DNA from: CAYOPZ01 sp964406005
GTDB taxonomy: Bacteria > Bacteroidota > Bacteroidia > Bacteroidales > SM23-62
Direction of reading: 5' to 3'
Assembly: GCA_964406005.1 (NCBI GenBank)
Contig: CAYOPZ010000023.1
Span: forward strand, 1-45,320
DNA: 45,320 nucleotides
Each line of letters starts with the position of its first letter. Within the stretch, counting starts at the first letter, position 1. The notes beneath the pieces are model-generated. The model searched no databases, was not told where the DNA came from, and saw only the letters and a list, made by a program, of their open reading frames with translations. This document shows, piece after piece, positions 36,901-43,691 of the stretch. Both the position numbers and the translations under genes were made by a program.

Positions 36901-37209
36901 GCTCGCAGCATTTACGAAAGAAGGACCGAACTTGCGGTCATGCTTTCAGCCGGGTACAGGATCAAACAACTTTTAAGGATCATATTAAGGGAATACAATA
37001 CAATTCTGCTGGCCGGAATCGCATCGGGACTGCTGGCATCCGTGATTGCCACACTGCCTGCATTCCTGTCTGGTAATCAGAATGTATCCCCCGGCCTGCT
37101 TGCCATACTTACAGGTATCATCATTCTGAACGGTATTTTCTGGATATTACTGATTTCCGCCATCCAGTTGCGGAACATGAACCTGCTGGATGCCTTAAGA
37201 AATGATTAA
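33955..37209 (+). CDS. Large FtsX-type ABC permease with extended extracytoplasmic domains
   Basis: 1084 residues. TM1 is near 15-38 (LLIALGLAVSTAIITGAFIVGD), followed by a periplasmic MacB-like domain of about 430 residues. The first FtsX domain lies at about 480-620 (SFFILASGIILAALLVVFN, QMGTLAAMGYSRRMIRRIYLAEG). Two further helices and a linker lead to a second TM start, near TRSLTVIILLSLGTFTVIS, and a second large periplasmic domain. A final FtsX domain lies at about 940-1084 (MGAFGLLLGTIGLAIVLAR, RTELAVMLSAGYRIKQLLRI). This duplicated architecture is that of YbbP/MacB-like permeases. With the preceding ATPase it could extract or fold exported or lipidated partners of the cluster. Last gene of the operon. 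Confidence 0.92.
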   Translation: MSLLKLVISSVRHYLKSDLLIALGLAVSTAIITGAFIVGDSVRYSLDRTVYYRLGNITHSITAGDRFFPAGLAQKMESGMQYLTSSGLILEGMGLAEGGKLRLENLQILGVDEKFKEMSDARPGIFQLGPGEAVISENVASRLNLHEGDMLLLRIKKASLIPLNAPLVSDAEQNVARQVRIKSIAGREDFGRFNLQATQTAPYNVFVGLDWLNEIMDLEQKANIIFINSPPDIAKNAMAEKLRREWQMTDVNLQLDYLPDRAVWELTSGRIFIDSLLSERILHALPSATPILTYFVNSMRNGGDETPYCFVSSLPDSLLPGNEIIVNQWLANDIHIKPGDTLSMEYFEIGPLRELQVRQAGFVVRKIVPVQGVYGDRSLMPDLPGLSDAGSCREWEAGIPINLDKIRDKDEDYWNRYRGTPKAFISISKARELWKNRFGCLTAIRISSEAADEQQIMSLVKNSTDPFSLGFRVNELKENGIQAARNGVDFSQLFLGLSFFILASGIILAALLVVFNLEQRTGQMGTLAAMGYSRRMIRRIYLAEGMVVALMGSLAGVLLAVFYGKMVFLGLNRVWQDIVRTDLLEMIVRPSSLAAGFIISMGVSWLVILMLLRRHLKFSIAQLQKKIVARHRDWLRRLKQGMMFTLALVAAGLLLWQFLSGGELNSTVFLTCGAMLLIGFLLLADLLMVRTEGKPAGMVSMGSLSYKNLVRNRTRSLTVIILLSLGTFTVISTGTNRANLASKAQQKSSGTGGYLFLAESTIPVLKNLNSPDVRNEFGIQDSPEFVQFRIHDGDDASCLNLNRVANPSILGVDPAALKDRFSFVTATGLLNASDPWASLEQDLGNVVPAVADQTVIQWGLGMKAGDTLQYVSERGDPVRLKLIGGLANSIFQGNVIISADNFLKVFPSSVGTGFFLVDGKYEDRDALAGELDFAFRDFGWDMVEAVERLAEFATVQNTYLQIFLVMGAFGLLLGTIGLAIVLARSIYERRTELAVMLSAGYRIKQLLRIILREYNTILLAGIASGLLASVIATLPAFLSGNQNVSPGLLAILTGIIILNGIFWILLISAIQLRNMNLLDALRND

Positions 37210-37218
37210 AAAAAATAC

Positions 37219-37893
37219 CTATAACCAGATTCTTTGAAGTGAAATGTAAATTCCTGCCAGTATCAATACCCAGCCTCCCGCAACAGGCAGTATTTTCTGC
37301 CAGGTTTTATTATTGCCTGCCCTCACACCCGCAACGATAAGGTAACTTATGACGGCCAGTGGCAATACAGCACCCAAAGCATAAAGCAGGGGAAAGAATA
37401 CAGGTTGCCCGTATTGTATGGCAAGGGGTATGAGGACACCAAAAAAAATGGCAGCCGTCGTGGGACAAAATCCCAGGGCAATCAGCGCTCCCATCGGAAA
37501 GGCCTCCAATCCCGACCATTTCCTTTTTGTGACCCATGTCATGGCTTTCTCCGTATAAGACCTGAAACGGATTCTGATGAGCTTGGTCTGAAACATTCCT
37601 GCCAGTATCAAAACGGGTCCGATGATCACTGAAAAATATTGCTGCAGCCCGCGGCTCACATCCCCAATGGCGATCAATCCCGATGAAAGCAGAATGGCCA
37701 GTGCGAAATAGGAAGCCAGGAATCCCAGTAAAAAAAGGAGGACCACCACGGTCATTCGGTTTGTTTTTTGACCGTAACCGCTCAGGAAACCAATAGATGC
37801 AATCGTTGTGGTCAGGGGACACGGATTGATCGTCGTGAGTACTCCCGTTACGAAACAGGTTCCTGCTGCCATAACGAAATCATTCATGATCAT
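37219..37893 (-). CDS. ArsG-like/CcdA-DsbD superfamily membrane permease
   Basis: 224 residues with about six membrane segments. Superfamily motifs: VLTTINPCPLTTTIASIGFLSG near the N-terminus and ALGFCPTTAAIFFG in the middle, each with a Pro/Cys core. I recognise the pattern of proteins called ArsG-family (aminoaromatic arsenical efflux) permeases, which are relatives of CcdA/DsbD thiol-electron carriers. The start overlaps the end of the ArsF-like gene by about 14 nt; an internal Met at 37887 is also possible. The two Cys residues could pass reducing equivalents to the thioredoxin-like domain of the neighbour. Arsenic transport is a family label only; a thiol-redox role is equally likely. 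Confidence 0.8.
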   Translation of the reverse strand: MIMNDFVMAAGTCFVTGVLTTINPCPLTTTIASIGFLSGYGQKTNRMTVVVLLFLLGFLASYFALAILLSSGLIAIGDVSRGLQQYFSVIIGPVLILAGMFQTKLIRIRFRSYTEKAMTWVTKRKWSGLEAFPMGALIALGFCPTTAAIFFGVLIPLAIQYGQPVFFPLLYALGAVLPLAVISYLIVAGVRAGNNKTWQKILPVAGGWVLILAGIYISLQRIWL

Positions 37894-39448
37894 GCTGTAA
37901 AAAAGATCTCATTTCATCCTCCAGCATGGCCGTAAAGGCTTCTTTATCCCTGTAAAGCTGCCATGCATCTCTGATCACTTTAACCTGTTTTTCATCGCCG
38001 TTTTCAAACTCGACAAGCACGATGGTACTCGTATACAAATTAAACCGTCTCACAAGATTGAGGTTGCGGTCATCATTGATAACAGCCAGTTTGAACTGGA
38101 CTTTACTCCCTGTGTTCATCCGGGCATTGTATGCATCCAGAAAATCCCGGGTATATTGTTCCATTTTCAGACAGGTCTCACAGCGTTCCCTGAAATGGAA
38201 CAACACGATCATTACCTGGTTCCCGGAGGCCGGATTGAGCTGCTCAAAAAGGCTTATGTCGGACCGGACGGGTGTTCTGTCCGAGACCCTGTATATTGCC
38301 ATAACGAGGCTTGCCAATACAAATACAAGCAGCACCCATTTCAATATGTTTCCTGCTTTGAGAACAGTTTTTTTTGTCAAATGTTCCAACACTTCCTTTC
38401 TGAATGCATGATCCGCCGTGAACTGAATCTGTTCTCCCTTGATCTGCATTTCATCTCTGAAAGCATAAGTAGTAACAGGACAGGCACCTTCCGGAACAAA
38501 TTCCCTGTAACTGCTGAGTATGCCCTCCCTGACTAGCATTCCTGCTTCTGCAACTTCAGTTGAGGGGCAGCAGCCCAGCACGTCTTCAGGGTCACTGCCT
38601 GTCAGGATGAAATATCTTTTATTGTTTCTGATGACATCGGTCAACCTTGTCTTCAGGGAGGTTTTCATATCTGCCAGAACAGTAAGATCAGTTGTGCCGG
38701 AACGGGAAAGTGTGCCGCTTTTCGATCCGGGATAAAGGAAAAAGGCAACACCCGATCTTTCATACACATCCCTGAAAAGAAGAATTTCAGGCCATTCTTC
38801 CCTTTCCACCAAAAACATCCCTTCCTGTTGAACAAGTCTGTCTTTCAGGGCTGCCGGCACATTGTTCGTTTTACCCCTTCTCACAACGGATCCATCATCC
38901 AGAATGAGGAATTTGAATGGCCCCCTGTAAAACAACAGGCAACGGTCCTTGAGCGGTTTTTTGTCATGAAGCAGGTCATACAGTTCTGTCAGGTCAATTT
39001 CAAAAGTATTGCAGCCAAATATCACGGGGTCCTTTTCCGGTTTTTCCAGCATTTCCTCAACCGGCGGAGTGCAAGAAATCAGTGACCGGTAAGGCGGGAA
39101 GTTATAAACGTTGGCTGTTTTGTCACATACCGGCGCTTCCTCATTTGCGATCAATAAATGGTTGTCGTCATCAATGGCAGCACTGGCCGCACCTGTATAC
39201 ATTGCTGTTCTGCCCGTATCAAAACAGGGGCCTTGTTTTCCCTTAAAAGCAGAAACGATGACTGGTTTATGATCACTTAACGGGGACCGGATGAAAATTG
39301 CGCAGAAACCTGTTTCTTCAAGGGTGCCGAGGCACGCTTCAAGCTCCTGCAAGTGGACATGGACTGTAAGCTCACCCGTTTTTGGCAGGTTGTTGTATGC
39401 ATCCAGCAGGTCTGACTTACCGGTAAATTTGATCGTTGTTTTGTCCAT
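37880..39448 (-). CDS. Unrecognised N-terminal domain - one TM - ArsF-like thioredoxin domain
   Basis: 522 residues. Residues 1 to about 350 match no family I know; they carry segments such as CFDTGRTAMYTGAASAAIDDD, VIFGCNTFEIDLTELY, FLYPGSKSGTLSRSGTTDL and GSDPEDVLGCCPSTEV, with several cysteines. A single membrane helix follows (about 369-387). The C-terminal domain (about 410-522) is thioredoxin-like with C423-E-T-C426 in HFRERCETCLKMEQY, then FKLAVINDDRNLNLVRRFNL. This resembles the ArsF-family proteins usually encoded as short exported proteins beside ArsG. Topology predicts the N-terminal part in the cytoplasm and the thioredoxin domain outside, next to the ArsG-like permease. The fusion is unusual. 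Confidence 0.78.
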   Translation of the reverse strand: MDKTTIKFTGKSDLLDAYNNLPKTGELTVHVHLQELEACLGTLEETGFCAIFIRSPLSDHKPVIVSAFKGKQGPCFDTGRTAMYTGAASAAIDDDNHLLIANEEAPVCDKTANVYNFPPYRSLISCTPPVEEMLEKPEKDPVIFGCNTFEIDLTELYDLLHDKKPLKDRCLLFYRGPFKFLILDDGSVVRRGKTNNVPAALKDRLVQQEGMFLVEREEWPEILLFRDVYERSGVAFFLYPGSKSGTLSRSGTTDLTVLADMKTSLKTRLTDVIRNNKRYFILTGSDPEDVLGCCPSTEVAEAGMLVREGILSSYREFVPEGACPVTTYAFRDEMQIKGEQIQFTADHAFRKEVLEHLTKKTVLKAGNILKWVLLVFVLASLVMAIYRVSDRTPVRSDISLFEQLNPASGNQVMIVLFHFRERCETCLKMEQYTRDFLDAYNARMNTGSKVQFKLAVINDDRNLNLVRRFNLYTSTIVLVEFENGDEKQVKVIRDAWQLYRDKEAFTAMLEDEMRSFLQHDHE

Positions 39449-39539
39449 CCATGCTGAAGATACGCAGAATTACAGAAAGGTGAAAACTGCCACGGGCATC
39501 GCCCCCTATCAGTTTCTGTTTTTAAAATCCATCATGCGG

Positions 39540-41729
39540 TCAAACATTCAGCCAATAGGTTAGTTTCAGGTTGATGGACCGGAATTTCGGACCGAAATCG
39601 CTGGTAAAATAATTATCATTGTAGACAATGTACAGATCCGACAGCGGCGCAAAACGCCACTGCAAACGTGAGTTGATCCCGAGGTTATCCCTTTGGTTGC
39701 TGTACTGTACCATCGTTGACCAGAATACTGATTTGCTGAAAGTAACATCTGCCCTGGGTGTCAGCAACCAGTAGCCGGCATCAGGATGCGGATCGGGCAG
39801 GCGGATCCGGTCATAGTTGAAAGCCAGGCTGAATGAAACCCAGGGTTGGAAACGCAAGCCCATCGTACCACCGGCAGAAAACCTGTTTCCGGTATAGAAC
39901 TGCCCGACGGTTGATTCTGCGCCAAAGGTAAAAAGGTTTGCCGGATCGGATTGATAGTTACCGGAGAACTGATTGAAAGTATAGCCCCGGTCACCGGGCA
40001 AAGGAATCCCTCCTTCGGTGCGGGTGGGATCAAAATCATAGGAAAGGAAGATAAAATTGTTGGAGTATTGCAATTCCATACGGGATTGGTTCTTGAAGGC
40101 AGTTGTCATGGTAAGCCGGATCTCATGGTCCGTTCTTTTAAAATCCTGGCTCGGTCGCCAGTATACCAGTGATAATAACTGGAGGCTGTGGGTATTGATC
40201 ATCCCCTTTCCCGGATAGAAGGTACGAGTAACGGAGTTGTTTGATTTGAATACATCCCGTCGTGGAATAAAACCAAGATCCGATCTGAATTCTTCGTCAA
40301 CATATACAAAATCAGTGGACAGTCGCCAGTATCTTGAATTATAGACGAGATTAGCCCGTGATGAGAGATTCCCCCGGTTGTCGTCAGGCTGAAATGACTT
40401 GTGGAGGTAGAACTGTCCAGTCCAGACATTGTCTGCAGAGGCCAGGTTAAAGTCAGCCCCTGTCACGCGATTGTAACCATCTTCTTTTGGCATGAATTCA
40501 TAATCCCTGAAGGTTTGCCGGTTGACCATGAAAAGACCGATACTGGACCTCGCAAATACCCTTCTCTGGACGGCCAGCATCATGTTGTTATAAGATGCGA
40601 TCTCATTTTCAGGGTCCTCATCCGTTTGAACATTCAGAAAACCAAGCCTCCAGTCCTGGTTCAGTTTTCCGCTTAGCCTGGCGCCGGCAATGATCCTGTT
40701 CTCGATCAAATGGCCGGCAGTATCCCTTGCCAGTCCGATCCTGCGGGAAAAGAAAGGAGCGGCATCCCTTGCACTTCCGAAATTTGCGAAAAGATCGCTG
40801 TTGTCCATGAAGAATTGACGTCTTTCAGGTAGGAAGACCTCAAAACGGGTAAGATTGGTGAAGATGGCATCCACTTCGACATTCGAAAAGTCGGGATATA
40901 CAGTAAGATCAAGGTTCATGTTGTTCCCGATGGATATCTTTGCATCTCCCCCGACACCGAATTTTGTTTCGGACATGTCGGCCTGGTAATCCCTGTCTGC
41001 AAGCGCATTGATATAGGGTATGACAGCGATGGGTGTCCGTGATTTTCCCAATGGTTTTTCAAAGACCAGGTCACCCATAAAGGCCAGGTTTGAAAACAGC
41101 TGGTTCTGCGGGACGCGTACCCAGGTGCTTTGCTCGTTTGCCTGAATATCCCATCGATAAGGACGGAATCTCCATGTATTTTCACCTTCCTTGAATTTAA
41201 TCGAAGTTAGGGGAATGGCCATCTCCACAATATAGTGATCGTCATACATCCGGCTTTCAGCCTGCCATTTCATGTCCCAGGCAGTATTATAGGTCTGTCC
41301 GCCACCTGAAACCAGCACATCTCTTTGAACCCCGTATGGTGTTACGCCGAATAAAAAAGCATTCGAACCGTCACTGTAGGTATCGAACATAAGGGATACA
41401 TTATCGTTGCTTGCCCCGCCAAAATCGCGCCGTAGATTGGAGACCACAACATCACCGGCTATTTCTGCCCGGATGCCAACATAGATTGTATGCTCATTGT
41501 ACAGCATCCTTACTTCTGTCGGCAGTTTGGCACGCACCGAATCTGTCGGGAAAAACTGCCAGAAGTCATCTGCCGTACCAGCGGTTTCCCATACGGGTTC
41601 ATCCATAATTCCATCTATGGTAACAGGCTCTGTGATATACCGTACATTCAACGTTCTTGTTTCATCCTGTGCTGTGAGCGGAAATGAAAACAGCAAAAAA
41701 AGGAAAAGTGATGTTATTCGCTCAGTCAT
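39540..41729 (-). CDS. DUF5916 outer-membrane beta-barrel protein with N-terminal CBM9-like domain
   Basis: 729 residues with a signal peptide (about 1-20, ends LTAQ). The N-terminal beta-sandwich (about 25-215) has PVTIDGIMDEPVWETAG and VRMLYNEHTIYVGIRAE, the CBM9-like pattern. The rest is a beta-barrel rich in alternating aromatic strands (RFEVFLPERRQFFMDNSDLF is a family hallmark), ending in LTYWLNV with the terminal aromatic/hydrophobic signature of outer-membrane proteins. Function of DUF5916 proteins is not established. It overlaps the membrane-protein gene upstream by 8 nt, so it belongs to the same transcript as the PQQ-like propellers. Confidence 0.9.
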   Translation of the reverse strand: MTERITSLFLFLLFSFPLTAQDETRTLNVRYITEPVTIDGIMDEPVWETAGTADDFWQFFPTDSVRAKLPTEVRMLYNEHTIYVGIRAEIAGDVVVSNLRRDFGGASNDNVSLMFDTYSDGSNAFLFGVTPYGVQRDVLVSGGGQTYNTAWDMKWQAESRMYDDHYIVEMAIPLTSIKFKEGENTWRFRPYRWDIQANEQSTWVRVPQNQLFSNLAFMGDLVFEKPLGKSRTPIAVIPYINALADRDYQADMSETKFGVGGDAKISIGNNMNLDLTVYPDFSNVEVDAIFTNLTRFEVFLPERRQFFMDNSDLFANFGSARDAAPFFSRRIGLARDTAGHLIENRIIAGARLSGKLNQDWRLGFLNVQTDEDPENEIASYNNMMLAVQRRVFARSSIGLFMVNRQTFRDYEFMPKEDGYNRVTGADFNLASADNVWTGQFYLHKSFQPDDNRGNLSSRANLVYNSRYWRLSTDFVYVDEEFRSDLGFIPRRDVFKSNNSVTRTFYPGKGMINTHSLQLLSLVYWRPSQDFKRTDHEIRLTMTTAFKNQSRMELQYSNNFIFLSYDFDPTRTEGGIPLPGDRGYTFNQFSGNYQSDPANLFTFGAESTVGQFYTGNRFSAGGTMGLRFQPWVSFSLAFNYDRIRLPDPHPDAGYWLLTPRADVTFSKSVFWSTMVQYSNQRDNLGINSRLQWRFAPLSDLYIVYNDNYFTSDFGPKFRSINLKLTYWLNV

Positions 41730-42291
41730 ATTGTTCCGGATTGCTTTTTTTTATCCCCATCATCCAGGGACAATCTTCTTTGATCTCGCAGCTCTTGCAG
41801 CCTACCAATTTTGAAATGGCCGGAATGATAATAAATCCGATGACTGTGAAGGAAACTGTCAGATAAAGATTCGCTTTTGAATAACTTGTTGAAATCAGAT
41901 AAACAGCTATTGCCAACGGAACAAACCAGTTTGGAAACTGAAAAGCGATATTTCTCCTGAAAACTTTCCTGAATGATTTGTTGTCGTTTCTTTTAAAAAG
42001 CCGGGCAGATATTTTGCCATATCCGCATGGACAGGCTCGTGTATCATAATGATGGCAATAAGGGCATATTTTTGCCCAGAACCAGACAATGCTGAACAAT
42101 GCATAAATCCCGAATGCAAATGCTCCTGCTAATGAAACCTGATAAATGATTATGAAGCCCAGCAAAATCAATAGTAATGTTGGAATATTATCCAGCAATA
42201 CCAACCACAACGGTATTTTCTTTGTATGGCAAGGGGCTGCTATGGAATCGGAGTGGATTTTGCAGGAGTACGTATTTATTATGAGAGTCAT
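41722..42291 (-). CDS. Cys-rich four-helix membrane protein, family not recognised
   Basis: 189 residues from the ATG at 42291, which overlaps the propeller stop as ATGA; an in-frame ATG six codons earlier lies inside that gene. About four membrane segments (near 27-45, 49-67, 120-135 and 140-158 from this start). Between the two helix pairs is a basic cytoplasmic or periplasmic loop with the dense motif CPYCHHYDTRACPCGYG, and near the C-terminus GCKSCEIKEDCPW. Together with N-terminal Cys this gives a strong metal- or FeS-binding appearance. I do not know the family. Translational overlap on both sides links it tightly to the propeller and the DUF5916 gene. Confidence 0.78.
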   Translation of the reverse strand: MTLIINTYSCKIHSDSIAAPCHTKKIPLWLVLLDNIPTLLLILLGFIIIYQVSLAGAFAFGIYALFSIVWFWAKICPYCHHYDTRACPCGYGKISARLFKRNDNKSFRKVFRRNIAFQFPNWFVPLAIAVYLISTSYSKANLYLTVSFTVIGFIIIPAISKLVGCKSCEIKEDCPWMMGIKKSNPEQYD

Positions 42292-43625
42292 TGAGCAACC
42301 TTGACACACATTAACCTGCCTTGATCCCGGATCAGAAGCCTTCCATCGGAAAGCGCAAGAGGCGCCCAGTTCTGGATTGCACCGCCAACCCTTGAAGCCA
42401 TAGGATCGTTCTCTGATCCGGTTCCTCCTTCCGCAAGAAGTACTGCAGATGCAACCGGCTTGAATCCTGACGGGTCAGGCTCAATGAGATACAGTTTTGT
42501 GGCACCATCAGTGGCTATAATCAGTCCGTCGGCCAAAATCATACTTCCTTTATCAAAAGCAGGCGAAGTTCCTGTTTTCCACATGACCTGACCGTCCATG
42601 CTCATGCATACCAGACCGTCCTTCCGTTCATTGGTTGAATATTGGGCATAGAAATAACCGTTGACTAATATCGGGGGCTTTGTATGGTCTCCAAAATCAA
42701 CATTCTTATATAATTCTGTAACAGTATAGCTTCCATCTGTTTTCTTTTCAACTTTAAGCATGGCTGCACCGGCTTCGTATCCGCCTACAATCATCACTTT
42801 GTCTTCTCCGGCATCATAAGCGCTGGGTACCGGAATTGAACACTGCCAGTTTGTATAGTCCCACAGGATGTCACCGTTAAGCGGATTCATCCCGACAACC
42901 CTTCCACCGCTGCCTACCCTTCCGCGACCACCGCCCTGGGATGCGGTGACCATCACCACATGATCTTCTCCGCCAACCTTAACGATGGCCGGGCTGACAT
43001 ACCCCACAGGACCAAGAGAAGGTGTAACCCATTTCACATCACCAGTGAGCTTGTCGTAAGCCACAACACCTGCCTGTGGAGCCTGCGAAGCCACAATGAG
43101 CAGATCACCGTATACCAACGGACACTGTGTAATTGCCCAGGTCGGTATTTGACCGCCACCGAAATCCGTCCAGATGTTTTTGTTCCAGACGGGCTTATGT
43201 GTGTTTATGTCCATGCAGTACAGGTCGCCATACGGACCGCATGAATAAACATAATTTCCGTCCACAACGGGTACACTTCGTGAGCCGGGGAACATCACTG
43301 ATCCGGGAGCATCATAACCAAAACTCCAAAGCTCCTTGCCATTGGTAAAGTCAAAGCACCGCATCATATCGCCAACCTTGTCATCCCTGTCCAGGATATA
43401 AACCTTGCCGTCTTTAATCACCGGTCCGCCAAAACCAATGCCTACACTGGCAGTCCACAGGACTTCAGGCCCATTCGCAGGCCAGGTGCGTAAAATACCC
43501 TGCTGGGGTGATGTGCTGTTTCTGTATGGTCCCAGATACTGTGGCCAGTCCTGTGCACAAACATTTACCATGCCAATCAATAAGGCAACCACGGGAATCA
43601 ACATCCTGCTTTGTTTCATTTTCAT
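42288..43625 (-). CDS. Exported PQQ-like beta-propeller protein, copy A
   Basis: 445 residues. Signal peptide about 1-24, ending NVCAQ; mature N-terminus DWPQYLGPYRNSTS, the classic W.RGP....S/G opening of PQQ-like propellers common in Bacteroidota and Planctomycetota. Blades include GKVYILDRDDKVGDMMRCFD, NYVYSCGPYGDLYCMDINT and GGQIPTWAITQCPLVYGD. It is the tandem duplicate of the next propeller (43692-44999): in the segment starting WNKN and ending at the following LTG..KW, 48 of 53 residues are identical. No PQQ ligands are identified. It reads into the Cys-rich membrane protein by an ATGA overlap. Confidence 0.9.
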   Translation of the reverse strand: MKMKQSRMLIPVVALLIGMVNVCAQDWPQYLGPYRNSTSPQQGILRTWPANGPEVLWTASVGIGFGGPVIKDGKVYILDRDDKVGDMMRCFDFTNGKELWSFGYDAPGSVMFPGSRSVPVVDGNYVYSCGPYGDLYCMDINTHKPVWNKNIWTDFGGGQIPTWAITQCPLVYGDLLIVASQAPQAGVVAYDKLTGDVKWVTPSLGPVGYVSPAIVKVGGEDHVVMVTASQGGGRGRVGSGGRVVGMNPLNGDILWDYTNWQCSIPVPSAYDAGEDKVMIVGGYEAGAAMLKVEKKTDGSYTVTELYKNVDFGDHTKPPILVNGYFYAQYSTNERKDGLVCMSMDGQVMWKTGTSPAFDKGSMILADGLIIATDGATKLYLIEPDPSGFKPVASAVLLAEGGTGSENDPMASRVGGAIQNWAPLALSDGRLLIRDQGRLMCVKVAQ

Positions 43626-43691
43626 TCTTCTTGGGTATTTACGGTTTTAAAAACATTTATTTTGTCTTAGCATTGCCGGTCTTTATTTGCA

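Noticed and set aside
20471..37209. A nitrous-oxide reductase (nos) or nitrate reductase (nap) cluster
   Set aside because: NapG/NapH/NosR-like and ABC genes are present, but there is no NosZ with copper histidines, no NosD or NosL, and no molybdoenzyme.
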